From assembly GCA_015501075.1 (NCBI GenBank), contig JADNYJ010000052.1, forward strand, positions 174,030 through 238,029: DNA of 64,000 nt, given 5' to 3'. This document shows, one piece after another, positions 47,008 to 58,287 of the stretch. Source of the stretch: Gymnopilus junonius. Lineage: Eukaryota; Basidiomycota; Agaricomycetes; Agaricales; Galerinaceae. How positions within the stretch are numbered: position 1 is the stretch's first letter; each line of letters begins with the position of its first letter. The notes under the pieces are model-generated. The model had not been told where the DNA came from. It made no database searches and was given only the letters and a program-made list of their open reading frames with translations. Made by a program: the position numbers and the translations under genes.

Positions 47008-48555
47008 TCGCCCCACAATGCGCTAAGGTGTGGGGTACTGTTATGGATGTAGATGACATGCTCCATGTAGTCAGCAAGCCTCTGGAGCCATTCGCACCAG
47101 AAGCCCGTCCAGGAGGGCGATTCCTTGAGTTACATCATGGAATTCACTTTGATATTACCCCAGCACCCAAGGACAAGGTTGGGCTCTAGTGCGACTGGTT
47201 AGACCGCTTCTGGGAAGCTTCAAAGTGGGAACCATCCACTCTGGTCTGTGTCAGCGATGGTAGCCGCCCCACTGATCAGAGCAAGCAGGCTATTGCAGCT
47301 TCACTTGTCTTTCACCAAGGAGTCGAGGTGCATGCATCTTGCTACGTGGCTGGGAGTGCTCTTGCAGAGGATGCTGAGCTCTACTCCCTCCATACTGCAA
47401 TTGTTCGGGCCTGTGCCATGGACAATTGTGACTACATTGTTATCATGTTGGACTCCACCAAAGCTTTGGGGAGTTTGCTCGATGCCTCTGTACATTCTGG
47501 CCAGGGTCATTCCTTGGCCGTGATTCGCGCCTTACAGAGTGGTGGACCAGAGGTCCTGGCTGCCACATCTCTCTTCATCATGTCCCATCTTCTTTGAAGT
47601 GGGGCATACACCACCAAGCTCATAACATGGTGACTGAGCTCTTAGTAGCAGTGGGGCCTAACATGCCACACTCACTTGCCTCGCTGCACAAAGCAGCTGA
47701 TGATAATCCGGGGAAGGCTGGCAAGAGTTGTTCCAGCAACCTTCATACTCAGGGTGACAGTTTCTGTCACTCACTGACCTTGACGGGGTCGACTCGACCA
47801 CAGGCCAAATGAGGTGGCCCTGGCTTCTAGTGCAGGCGGCGACTTGACCTCTTTATGAGAGTCACTCGTGCCATCACTAACCATGCTCCTATCGGGGAGT
47901 ATTACTCTCAATTCAACATCCCTGAATCCACCAGTTGCGAGTGCAGCACCATACCCAAACTCATGATCACTATTCAAATGTGTCCCCAACACGATCATCA
48001 TGACTATCCAGTTCATCTGGATCAGCTCGTTCATTTTTGAAAGCCAACCCCACAGCATTTCGCCTTCAACCGCCCTCTGAGGTGTCAGATAACTGGTTGG
48101 GCAAGGTAGGTGCTATTCCTGTTGGCTGGATTCGTCAGTTGGGGTGTGCTCAGAACAGAGTCCTAATACTTGGCGGGCTTTGGCTTGCTGGGTTGAGGGT
48201 GGGGGCTTTGGTTCTGGAGCTTCGGTGCTATTGCCAGACCTTGTAGCCCCCTGCTTCAGTGACCTGAAATGGTCTGCCTTCAGTGGCTAACTTAGTATGC
48301 GCACATCCTGGGCAGTCGGGTTTGGCTGGCGGGCCCCCTTCTGGTGCCCCTCTATCACTTTGTTGGACCCCTCCCTTCAGTCGGGGCATCAATGAGAGTA
48401 CGGGTCTGCTGTTTTGTGGTCCCAAGTTGGCCCATGGGAGCCAGTCTCACACTAGGCATAGTTTAATGGTAGTTTACTTTGGGTGTATGTGTAACTCCAA
48501 CTGGACTGCTTTTGTGCACTGGTATATAATCCCTGATTAAAAAAAAAAAAAAAAA
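47008..48555 (+). mobile_element. LINE copy B2, 5'-truncated, nested in B1
   Basis: Plus-orientation LINE starting at TCGCCCCACAATGCGC and ending in AATCCCTGATTAA plus a poly(A) run at 48541-48555. It carries the RNase H domain (CVSDGSRPTDQSKQAIAAS, DAELYSLHTAIVRACAM, IVIMLDSTKALG) and a degraded zinc motif. Target duplication GGGGGCTTACGCCC / GGGGGCTTATGCCC lies at 46994-47007 and 48556-48569 (one CpG to TpG difference), and copy A has the uninterrupted site. Frameshifts are present. Confidence 0.87.
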
Positions 48556-49102
48556 GGGGGCTTATGCCCATGCAAAAGTGTCTGCTTTACAGGTCTTGTG
48601 TGTTGCCTATTGCAACATATGGCCTCCGATTGTGGTTCTTCCAAGGTGCTAAGTGCCAGGGAACCATCAAACTACTGACCAGCATGCAGAGGCATGCTGT
48701 GCTCTGGATCACTGGTGCATTCTGCACCTCTCCTATGGGAGGGATCGAAGCCCTTGCAGGCCTGGTCCCCATCCACCTAGTCTTGAAATGCGCTGCTGCA
48801 GTTGGTGTTCTGCACATGGCAGCAGTACTTTTCAGTCCCCCTACCATTCCTATAGGACTGGCCTGAGTCCTATAGGTAGGATTGGGGCCAAAACAGAATT
48901 CTGAGAGCAGTCCTACAGGACTCCTATAGGATTCCTGTAGGATTAGGCCCAAACTATATCAGAAACAGACTCCCAAGGGCAGTCCTATAGGAATCCTGTA
49001 GGAATGACCCTAGATTATCATATATGAAGAGAACTATACTTGTTATGACATATTTTTACACTAATATACACTTCTTTTATTACTATTCATCTGTTCCTAT
49101 GA

Positions 49103-51345
49103 CTACTCTTCATCAGACCCTTCTTCCTCCTCTGTCTCTGTCTCCTCGTCAAGTCCAATATCATCATCTTCCATCTCCTGGTTTGACTGTTTCTTCTGCT
49201 GCTTCTTGATTGTGTATTTAGTATGATAAAACAGCATAACATGGATGAACCAGTTGAAGTTTCCAGGAGTCATCCATTTGGCAATAGACTGATAGCCTTC
49301 AAGCCATGCATTGAGTTGTTCGCAGACTTGAGTATTGAAGGCCCGGCGACCATATGGTTGTCCATTTGAATCATATTCCACAATTACCAAGTTTGGTGCC
49401 ATATTGTTTGCAGGAGCAGGATTGCAATAAGTCCGGCAGAGATAATCTTGAAGATGATGGTTGATATAATGATAGGAGTCTACAATGAACCAGGATGTAA
49501 GCTTCCATATATCCCAAGTTCCATTGGTGACTGCAGTTGCAAGTACCTGGCATGCTTTATCAATGCATATATAGTCAGGACATGAGTCTTGAGTGGGATA
49601 AACTGATGCAAGGAAGTTGAGAATGTTGGTTGTTGATTCTGAATGACCAAATTTGGTCCAAGCAATAACCACACCACAGGGTGCACAGATGGTTTCAACA
49701 CAGTAATAGCAGCCAGGGCTGAAGTAATTGGGTGGCAAAGGAGGGTCACTAGCAGGATCATCATGGCGTTGAGGATTAGGGCCTCAGATCTTGGCTGCCA
49801 AGCATAGCTTTCAGCTGGTCTCTGGAGAGACCGACGGATACCAGAGTGGACATTGTGACGAGAATACTTCCTGAAGGTGTTCCACTCTGGCTGATGCTGT
49901 TGGCAGGCAGAAGTTCCATCAATGCTTCAGTTAGTGCAGTTACGCACTAAACACTGTGATGCAAGAAGAAGGTGATGTTGATCGCATAAAGAACCACCCC
50001 TAGAGTTCGAAAGATCATTATAGCAGTTGTCATATGCACAATGCTATAAGAAACAGTCAGACATTGAGTTAAACTTGAATTTAAAACACTGAACAGTTGG
50101 ACCCATCACAATTCCATCCAAAACCACCATCTTGACATATTTCTTGTCAGCTTGAGCATATCTAAAAATGAGATATAAGATAGAAATCGAAGATCAAATA
50201 ATGAACCACATACTAGCCATGCCATCTGATGGCTTAAAGATCTGAGTGCATTCAGAACATGAATGTTTGTCTGAAGCTCTGATAACCCCTTTCTCTCCTA
50301 ATACTTCAAATGCTTCAGCAGTGACCTCTTTGATGTTCAGACTGTCATCAAGCTCAAGATCAATAGAAGACTCAGCAGCTATAGTGCGTATGGATTCCTG
50401 CACAAAGGCTTGCCAAATTTGAGCTCGAGATATGGAGAAAGAGGATGTTCCATATGTGTTGTTCCAGTATTCAGCATAGGCTGAAGCAGATGCATGAAAG
50501 TTATACATCGCGTTAACAGCTGAGGAAGAAAACAAACGGTCAACCCAAAGAGCCTGTCCGATCTTGAGGCAGCTCGCTGAATTGAGATAAACTTGTTTGA
50601 AAGTTGGTGTTGGTGTCGATAAGTCAGGATATCGTTCATGGTCTGTGGAATAAAGGGTATTGCAGGCAGTACATTTTCCTGTAAGAACAGGAACATGTCT
50701 GAAGACTGAGTGGCCCTTGATAAATGTGACTCTGGGTATATCATGATCTTGGGTAGATTGCTGCAAAGACCATGGTCGACAAGCTAGTGTACCACAGACA
50801 AATGACCTGGGGCAGATAACAAGAGCTGGCTGGATTTTCTTGGAAGAGACAGGAAGGAGTTTATAGGTGTAGTTGCCTGAAGAATCATAAGGTGAAAAGA
50901 TAAAGCAGTCACAAAGGTATCAAGCTTCTGGGCAATAAGCTTAACCCGTGATGATGAGGAAGGAGTTTGTTGACATTCATGATGGAAAAGGAGTGTTGAA
51001 GTACAATCATCTCCTAGCTTCTTTGAAATTGCATTAGTTAATGCAATTAACCAGCCAGAGACTACAACTTTGTTCTCTCCTGCCTCGGTTGGATGTTGTT
51101 GTCAGAAATGCAGGTTGAAAACATCAGGATTGTCCGTTATAGAAAACAACAGCATTAGGACAGTTGCCAGACTGATCTTGGTACTGAAGGTTGTTTGGAT
51201 TACAGAGGTGAAGTCAGAAAAACGAATATCTGGAAATGGAGAGTCTACAGGTGTTGCTGAGACTGGTATTGCCAGAGTAAGCCAGATAAATAACCAGATC
51301 AATGTTGACAGTGACGATAGACAACCAGCGATTGAATAGACCAGC
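49103..51345 (-). pseudogene. KDZ transposon protein with CxC5/CxC6-like cysteine clusters
   Basis: The minus-strand reading resembles basidiomycete proteins described as CxC5/CxC6-like cysteine clusters associated with KDZ transposases. In order: FSPYDSSGNYTYKLLPVSSK, SFVCGTLACRPWSLQQ, VTFIKGHSVFRHVPVLTGKC with CTAC, KIGQALWVDRLFSSSAVNAM, NFHASASAYAEYWNNTYG, ASDKHSCSECTQIFKPSDG, an intron, YVKMVVLDGIVMGP, an intron, CAYDNC with further Cys/His pairs, DYICIDKACQVL and FNTQVCEQLNAWLEGYQS, then an acidic tail ending GSDEE. The Asp and Glu in the last two blocks are candidate catalytic residues of the RNase H-fold core. Broken by a TGA near 51105, a TGA in the third cysteine segment (near 49935) and a one-base frameshift near 49785. 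Introns are GT-AG. Confidence 0.75.
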
Positions 51346-51419
51346 CAGCAAAAGATATAACACATGAAACTACTGTACAATGATAACTATCCCCTTCATA
51401 CCAAAATCATCAGAACAAC

Positions 51420-52259
51420 TTACACAGGATTGTTGTTTGTCTTCTTTTTCTTTGACGATGTTGCCTTCTTTGGTGCTGGGGCAGGAGAGGGGGATCGAGA
51501 TGACTCAGCTGATGAAGACGAGGATTCCTGCTTCTTCTTCTTCAACTTTGACTTCACCTTCATGGGGGACACTTGCCACTTTGACTTTGACTTAGACTTC
51601 TTCTCCGGAGATGCCTGCCTCTTCGAAGAACCCCCCGACTTTGCTTCCCTTTCCTCCTTCTCCCTGTTCTTCACCTTAACCCATGCTTTCAGCTGCACCA
51701 AAGTATAAGGAACTGGCGAACAAAACCTCCAGACATCACTGTCCGACTTGCAATCCTTGAGTTTCTCCAGCCAGTCACACATGTCGGGATATGTCATTGC
51801 AACACTGAATGGTTTCTTCCAGTTGCCATAATACTGAGTGTTCACAATGAAGATATTGATGAAATCAGTGAGCTTGGGATACCAGAACTGATCTTCATCA
51901 CCAACCAAGGCTTGCCACTCCTCGTCGTGGTGGAGTTTCATGACAGTCGGGGTGGCTTCCATGATGGCGCAGTGTTTAATAAATGCATTATGGAGGTTGA
52001 AAGGAAGGTAGGGGGTTGTAGAATCGATCCCAAGAAAGGAAAGTAATAACTCCTTATGATCCTAGGGCATTTTTGAAGGGCCACCAGAACCGAGGCCTTC
52101 CTGAATCAAAGTAGAAGCAGCAGATGGAGAGCATGAATAAGAGGTGACAGTTCGAGCCAAGGACACCGAGTGAGACTGGGATGAATGAGAATGAAAAGAG
52201 GGAGGTATTGCAGATGCAACAAAAGTTGACTCCATCGGGGACACAGATTTGCCATCCAT
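51420..52259 (-). pseudogene. KDZ-element cargo ORF with lysine-rich tail, one internal TAG
   Basis: A single frame from 52259 (MDGKSVSPMESTFVASAIPP) to 51420, broken only by a TAG at about 52063 (a CAG codon would restore nothing else). The part after it is an open 180-codon ORF: an acidic, aromatic globular-looking segment (HHDEEWQALVGDEDQFWYPK, WLEKLKDCKSDSDVWRFCSP) followed by a Lys/Ser/Pro-rich basic tail (SPEKKSKSKSKWQVSPMKVK). I do not know a family name. Its place between the KDZ gene and the element's right end suggests an accessory factor, perhaps nucleic-acid binding through the basic tail. Confidence 0.5.
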
Positions 52260-52269
52260 GACACCTGTC

Positions 52270-54135
52270 TCCTAAAGAATGAGATAAGTCACTAATGAGT
52301 CAAGTACATCTAGTCGTGACTTACGATAAGGAGATGGATGATAGGACCATCATTAGACTGTACCCATTGACAAGGTGGATCATCCTCAACAGCCACCTTG
52401 TACCAACCCAGTAATGCCCACTGGTTACCCTCTAACATATAAACTCATTCATTATTATCTTGAAAAAAATTAATAGAATGATGTTAGAATATATCAAATG
52501 ACTTACTGCAGACCGGAGAGTATTGTCGACTTATTTGCTTGAGAACCAGACTCATAGTCTGATAGCATGATGTATTGACTTTGAGGACTGAACTTGCATT
52601 GTTGACAGTCAAGGTGGAGGGCCGCTCAGAGGTGATTGTCAAGTTAGCACATCCACGAGGCAAGGGAGCCTCCACATCGGACTCTGCTGGACTGGGATCC
52701 CCAAAGTTGTGCACATTGCCTAGGGAGTGACCACGAGATGTCGCCCCCCATGACCTTGACGATCCATTTGCAGGTGGTTGATGTTCAGGAGTAGGCAGGT
52801 TAGAAATATCATATTCTAAATGTAGTAGATAGCATAAATAAAATGTACCATAAGAAAAGAGAATACCCTACCCAAATGATGTACAGCCTTGCCCTGCTCG
52901 AGGACAGTGCTGGGTGCCACACTCTCTCGATCTGGCATGCCCATGAGAGTGTCACCCTCTCTGTCAACGGAGAGGTGAACGCAGCATGAAGGGGGACCGA
53001 CAGGGATCCTGAGGGTTGAGTGAGGCACTGCAGACAAGATCGAGGGGCTGGCTGTCGAGTTTGGTGCAGGTGCTGAGGGCACTGGAGCCAGCATTGATGA
53101 TTCAGGGGCCCTCGTGAACCTGGGGGTGGGCTTGGGCTTCGAGACGCTGGGGTCGTGTCATTGCTCATGGGTAGTGTCAGCCTCGTCGACCTCGTGGTGT
53201 GGCTCGCAGGTGCTGCTGGCAATGTCGTTGACCTCATGAGGTGGCTCACGGGTGCTGTTGGTGTCATTGTTGGCATCACAGCATCATTCACAGGTGCCTT
53301 TGGCATTGTCGGCATTGTTCACATTGACAACGTTGTTGGCACCATCGTTGTCATCAGCATTGCTGTCTGTGTCACTGGTGCTGGACTCGATGGTGCCAGT
53401 GGCACTGTTGCTGGTACTGGTGTCACCACTACCCTCGCTGTCGGTCTCATCAGCCTGGGCCTCATCTTGTCGATGGGCGGCCTTTGACACCTCAGGCTCG
53501 CATTCTGCACATGGCCGTGTGGTCGAGACGAGAGCGGAGGGGGGAGGGACGAGGCCGTGGGCTCTCAACAGGGATGCTCAGGCAGGGCGATGGTGGCACC
53601 CTCATCCATGAGCTGTTTTTCGACCCTAGAACAGAAGAAAACAAGTGTTATATTAGTTTTTTGAATCAAATTATAAGTGGGGGGGGTACTCACGGGGTCA
53701 GCTTTGGCGGGGCGCCTTTCGCATCCTCTGCGGCATCTTCTGCGGCATGCTCCATGTTCATTTTCCTGTAAAGAGATGAAAAGGAGGTGGGGGTGGGGTC
53801 AGCATACAGTTTTGGAGAGGGAGGCCCTTGACTCACCTTTGCGCTTTTCTATTCCTCTTTTTCTTGGCTTTTTTCTCCTTCTTCTTCTTCTCCTTCCCCT
53901 TTTCCTTCCTCTCATGCTCCTCCTCTCCATCATCGTTGTCTGGGGCTGTTTCAGTCACCTCGCCCTGCTGGCACTTGGTTGCAATCTCGTCAGTGTTCAA
54001 TCAAACACATTTGTGACCACGGTTCCTCTTGGGGGAGCTCGTTGGTGCAGTTTCAGGTGGGGGCTCAGCAGCCATGGCTGCCTCGTGCTCAGCGAGGCGT
54101 GCAGAGCGGCGGGATGGTGGTGGCTGGCTTGACAT
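52270..54135 (-). pseudogene. Putative KDZ-element accessory gene, low-complexity, multi-exon
   Basis: Probable start at 54135: MSSQPPPSRRSARLAEHEAA, then a Glu/Lys-rich coiled stretch (EEEHERKEKGKEKKKKEKKA), an intron at about 53767-53836 and KMNMEHAAEDAAEDAKGAPP. Further down the minus strand an acidic Asp/Asn/Ser/Thr-rich frame at 53568-53284 and a Ser/Pro/Thr-rich frame at 53315-52809 follow, then 52714-52484. The frames do not join cleanly, so either introns were missed or the gene is broken. No domain is recognised. The opposite-strand ORFs here (for example 53155-53487) are mirror images of low-complexity coding DNA. Confidence 0.4.
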
Positions 54136-55951
54136 GGTTGTGGTTGGGGGGATGTGGTGTGGCAGAGACAAGGATGAGTTGAACACGCCATGTCAACGAA
54201 CATGCCATGTTCACATCATGTGATCACGGTAAAAGCCGGAAATGCGCGAAAATGCACATTTTTGCCTTTGCGCCCATTCCAGCTGTGGATCTAGCTTACA
54301 TATTATCTAAATAATTTGGAAATAATTACAATTAACTTAGTAATAGCCTAAATAGCTTTAAAAATAATTAAAACACATCTAAATGGGCTAAAAACATCCC
54401 AATCCTATAGGACTACCAGGAATTTTTGCTTTTACACTCATTTTCCATGTGTTTTCAGCTTACATAATACAGAATATCATTGATCTTGTCTATATTTAGC
54501 CTATTGATACCATAAATAGCCTTAGATTACTCCAAACACATCTAAATAGCCTAAACTATGGTAGTCCTGTAGGACTGGCAGAACTGGTCCTCAGGATTGG
54601 GCAAATTTGGTCCAATCCTGGTCCAATCCTATAGGATTCCAGGCCTGAGCCACCAGCCATCTTAATATGGTGCCCTATATCCCAGTCCTACAGGAATCCT
54701 ACAGGAATAGGCCCCAATCCTACAGGAATTACAGGGGGACAATAAAGACCTCCATGGCAGCCCTATCAGATACTCATCCAGTGCGCTCCCTTTTGAGTGT
54801 GCCCTTCTCCAAAGGAGCGAGGCCTCACCCCTGCTCCACTGCCTTTATGATGGCCCCACAGTGCACTAAGGTGTGGGGTACTGTTATGGACGTGGATAAC
54901 TATTCACATCCTTACAGAGTGGTGGGCCAGGGGCCCTGGCCACCACATCTCTCTTCATCATGTCCCATCTTCTTTGAAGTGGGGCATACACTACCAAGCT
55001 CATCTCATGGCAACTGAGCTCTCAGTAGCGGTGGGGCCTAATACGCCACACTCACTTGCCTCGCTGTGCAAGGCGGCCAATGATAACCCAGGGAAGGCTG
55101 GAAAGAGTTGTTCCAGCAACCCTCGTACTCAGGGCGACAATTCCTGTTACTCACCAACCTCGACGGGGGTCGACTCGAACCACGGGCCAAACGAGGTGGT
55201 CCCTGGCTTCAGTATGCAGGTGGCGACTTGACTCTTTTCACAAGGGTCTCTCATGCCATCACCAACCATGCTCCCACTGGGGAGTACTACTCTCGCTTCA
55301 ACATTCCTGAAGCCACCAGCTGTGAGTGCGGATACCACCTCCAAACTTGTGAGCACCTTTTCAGGTCGTGTCCCCAACATGATCACCATGACTATCCAGT
55401 TTGCCTGGATCAGCTCGTATCATTTTTGAAAGCTAACCCCACTGCATTCACTTTCAACCACCCTCCTCGAGGTGTCAGATAACTTGGTCGGGCAAGGTGG
55501 GCATTGTTCCTGTTAGCTGGATTCGTCAGTTCAGGGTGCACTCAGAACAGAGTCCTAATACTTGGCAGGCTTCAGCTTTGCTGGGTTGAGGGTGGGGGTC
55601 TGGGTTCTGGAGCTTTGGCGCTATCAACAGACAAGTGTGGCCCCTGCTTCGGTGACCCGAAATGGTCTGCCTTCAGTGGCTAACACAGTACGCGCATATC
55701 CCGGGCTGTCGGGTTTGGCTGGTGGGCCCCCTTCCGGTGCCCCTCCATCACTTTGTTGGACCCTCCCTTCAGTCAGGGCATCAACGAGAGTACAGGCCCA
55801 CTGTTTGTGGTCCTAAGTTGGCCCGCGAGAGCCAGTCTCACACTAGGTGTAGTTTAACAGTAGATTACTTTGGGTTTATGTATATCTGCGACCGGACTAC
55901 TTTCACACACTGGTATATAAATCCTTGATTTAAAAAAAAAAAAAAAAAAAA

Positions 55952-56773
55952 GCTATACATGCAAAGTTCAGAGTGGCTTTACTTGTTGATCATTAGCTTG
56001 ATGCTTATGGGACTTGTATATAAACACACATTGTTTTGATTGTATTCTGCTTTGAACAAACTTGTAGTTTTCTGTAGATACACATATAGCAGAGTCTACA
56101 ATAAGGACTTTGAATCATGTACTAGTAAATTTTCTCTGTAGATACACGATAGTACAGAGTTACTGCAATTGTAATTGTAATTGTAGTTTTAGTTGGTACT
56201 GGTGCAAAGACAAGCATAGTACATACAGAGTTATTGTTGTATATATATGTCCTCTGTCAATATAAACACTGTACAGAGTCTCCTGAGTTATGAACAGTTG
56301 CTAATAATAGCTACAAGTTATATAACATGACAGTATTATAATGCACTAAATGCTCATTGAATCTGATCTGACTTGCAGGTATTATCTGTAATAGTGTACC
56401 ACTCTCACAGTCTAATAGGTCTATTTTTGCCTGAGACTCTTTCTAGAAGTGATTACACAGTATGTCTAAGTTATGTGACAGTATTGCACATGCAGGTATA
56501 GTAAGTGCAGACTTTAAGGCAAGAAGCAGATAAAGTGCTAATTAGCCTCTGATCTGACTTCATATTTCTGGCTTGTGTCAATTGTAATTTTCAGATTCTA
56601 GGCTGTTTGTACTTGGTGTATAGTGTCTTTACATGTGCTTCCACCATGGGGCTGACTTATGTGACAATCTCTTGAGCATAGCCAGAGTATTATTATACAT
56701 TTAGACAAGTGACACACAATGTGCTAATTGAACTTAGTTCTGATTTTGATGTAGCAAATCAAATAGTAAGCTA
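55952..56773. other. AT-rich spacer between LINE B1 and the third LTR
   Basis: No gene. Degenerate short repeats of the type TACAGAGT(C/T) and GTAGATACAC recur several times between 56070 and 56290. The first bases after the poly(A), AGCTATAC, resemble AGCTATCAC next to the 5' end of LINE copy A at 38548-38560. Confidence 0.4.
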
Positions 56774-57231
56774 TGTTAGAAGTAGTGATCAAACACTTCT
56801 AACAATGTTCTATAAACATTAGAATAGCTTTAGAATAGACTTAGAATTAGTTTCACTTCATTTGGACACTTGTAGTTTACTAAGTTTCTGCTTTTGGTCG
56901 CATTTTCTCTAGTATTTTGCGAATTACTTGGCGTAAAGTTAGAATTTCAGAAAACGGATTTGAGATCTGAAATCAGGTCGAAAATCCGGTTCTAGTGATA
57001 TAGCATACATGGCATTTAAAGTACGTTTGTGTTTTGACATTTCGAATTGTCCACATTTTGGGTGTTTTGTCATGCCTCGCAGTTTTTGGGCATGTAGCTA
57101 CATTAGATACTATGTTTCCTACTATGTCAAGCGAAAGCAAGACACTATGATTTGAATTGAACAAGTTATAAGCATTTTGAGTTATACTCTGTGATTCTCA
57201 GTGATTGCTGTACTTGAGCATACTAGTTGGT
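56774..57231 (+). repeat. Copia LTR, third copy, truncated by a LINE
   Basis: Starts TGTTAGAAGTAGTG and follows the LTR at 34578-35085 closely, but stops at ACTAGTTGGT, about 50 bp before the LTR end, where LINE sequence begins. The missing LTR tail is not found elsewhere to the right within the window. It could be a solo LTR or the 5' LTR of an element extending past 64 kb. Confidence 0.85.
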
Positions 57232-58287
57232 ACCAAGCAGGCTATTGCAGCTTCACTTGTCTTTTGCCAAGGAGTTGAGGTGCATGCATCTCACTACACA
57301 GCCAGGAGTGCTCTTGCAGAGGATGCTGAGCTTTACTCTCTACATACCGCAATTGTCCGGGCCTGTGCCATGGACAACTGTGACTACATCATTATCATGT
57401 CGGACTCCACCAAAGCTTTGGGGAGCCTGCTAGATGCCTCCGTGCATTCCGGTCAGGGTCATTCCTTGGCAGTGATTTGCACCCTTACAGAGTGGTGGAC
57501 CAGGGCCCTGGCCACCACATCTTCCTTCATCATGTCCCATCTTCTTTGAAGTGGGGCGTACACTACCAAGCTCATCTCATGGTGACTGAGCTCTCAGTAG
57601 CAGTGGGGCCTAATATGCCACACTCACTTGCCTCGCTGCATAAAGCAGCCGACGATAATCCGGGGGAAGGCTGGAAAGAGCTGTTCCAGCAACCTTCATA
57701 CTCAGGGCAACAATTTCTGTCACTCACCGATCTCGACAGGGTCGACTTGAACCACGGGCCAAATGAGGTGGCCCCTGGCTTTCAGTATGCAGCGGCGACT
57801 TGAATCTCTTCATGAGGGTCACTCGCGCCATCACTAACCATGCTCCCATTAGGAGTATTACTCTCGATTCAACATCCCTGAATCCACCAGTTGTGAGTGC
57901 AGCCACCCACCCAAACTCGTGACCACTTATTTTGAACGTGTCCCCAACACAATCATCATGACTATCCAGTTCACCTGGATCAGCTCATTTCCTTCTTGAA
58001 GGCTAACCCTATGGTGTTCGCCTTCAACCGCCCTCCTAGAGGGTCGGATAACTTGGTTGGCAGGTAGGTGCTGTTTCTGTCAGCTGGATTCGGCGGTTTG
58101 GGGTGCACTCAGAACAGAGTCCTAATACTTGGTGGGCTTCAGCTTTGCTGGGTTGAGGGTAGGGGTCTTTGCTCTGGAGCTTCAGCGTTATCGACAGACA
58201 AGTGTTGACCCCCCGCTTCGGTGACCCGAAATGGTCTGCCTTCAGTGGCTAACACAGTATGCGTGCATCCTGGGCTGTTGGTTTGGC
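57232..58287 (+). mobile_element. LINE fragment E inside the third LTR
   Basis: Starts at the LINE position AAGCAGGCTATTGCAGC, codes for RNase H (DAELYSLHTAIVRACAM, IIIMSDSTKALGSLLD) and a damaged zinc motif, and runs into the 3' UTR. It stops at GGTTTGGC, where other copies continue to the poly(A). It is cut there by the element end at 58288. The junction with the LTR is at the same LTR position and in the same relative orientation as in LINE copy C, but the LINE begins further upstream. Confidence 0.83.

Larger units (their letters stand above)
48823..54752. mobile_element. KDZ-type DNA transposon (5.93 kb) with CxC cysteine-cluster gene and cargo
   Basis: Inserted in LINE B1 with the 8 bp target duplication CATGGCAG (48815-48822 and 54753-54760); LINE copy A has the single-copy empty site. 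The ends are imperfect inverted repeats. The left begins CAGTACTTTTCAGTCCCCCT and the right, read inversely, GAGGTCTTTATTGTCCCCCT, 14 of 20 positions equal. Inside each end, roughly 48850-49010 and 54400-54735, are many copies of the palindrome TCCTATAGGA or TCCTGTAGGA, likely transposase-binding subterminal repeats. Minus-strand genes are a KDZ/CxC gene (49103-51345) and two others (51420-52259 and about 52270-54135). An 8 bp duplication together with CxC5/CxC6-like sequence fits the Kyakuja-Dileera-Zisupton group. Confidence 0.82.
45731..55951 (+). mobile_element. LINE copy B1 (Tad1-like), interrupted by a second LINE and a KDZ transposon
   Basis: The LINE sequence lies in three pieces: 45731-47007, 48556-48822 and 54753-55951, ending in a 21-base poly(A). 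The first piece encodes the reverse transcriptase: SNNSAPGSDHIKWSHLKAII, FRPIVLLNTLGKLVEKML, SVIAFDVAQFFPSLNHEVL, GQGSALSPVL and SYVDDGT. A TGA interrupts the frame at about 46517-46519, and a frameshift follows near 46890. The gap 47008-48555 is another LINE and the gap 48823-54752 a DNA transposon. In the third piece the RNase H region is largely deleted (near 54900), but the zinc motif CECGYHLQTCEHLFRSCPQH is kept. Its 5' edge abuts the 14 bp duplication of Copia sequence at 45717-45730. Confidence 0.85.

Noticed and set aside
53155..53771. Plus-strand ORFs with Gly/Val/Ile- or Leu/Val-rich repeats
   Set aside because: Antisense of low-complexity coding DNA in the KDZ cargo gene; no start context or introns support them.
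57205..57549. LTR-LINE chimeric ORF
   Set aside because: Starts from a non-ATG codon in the LTR and merely runs into the broken RNase H frame of LINE E; no evidence of expression.
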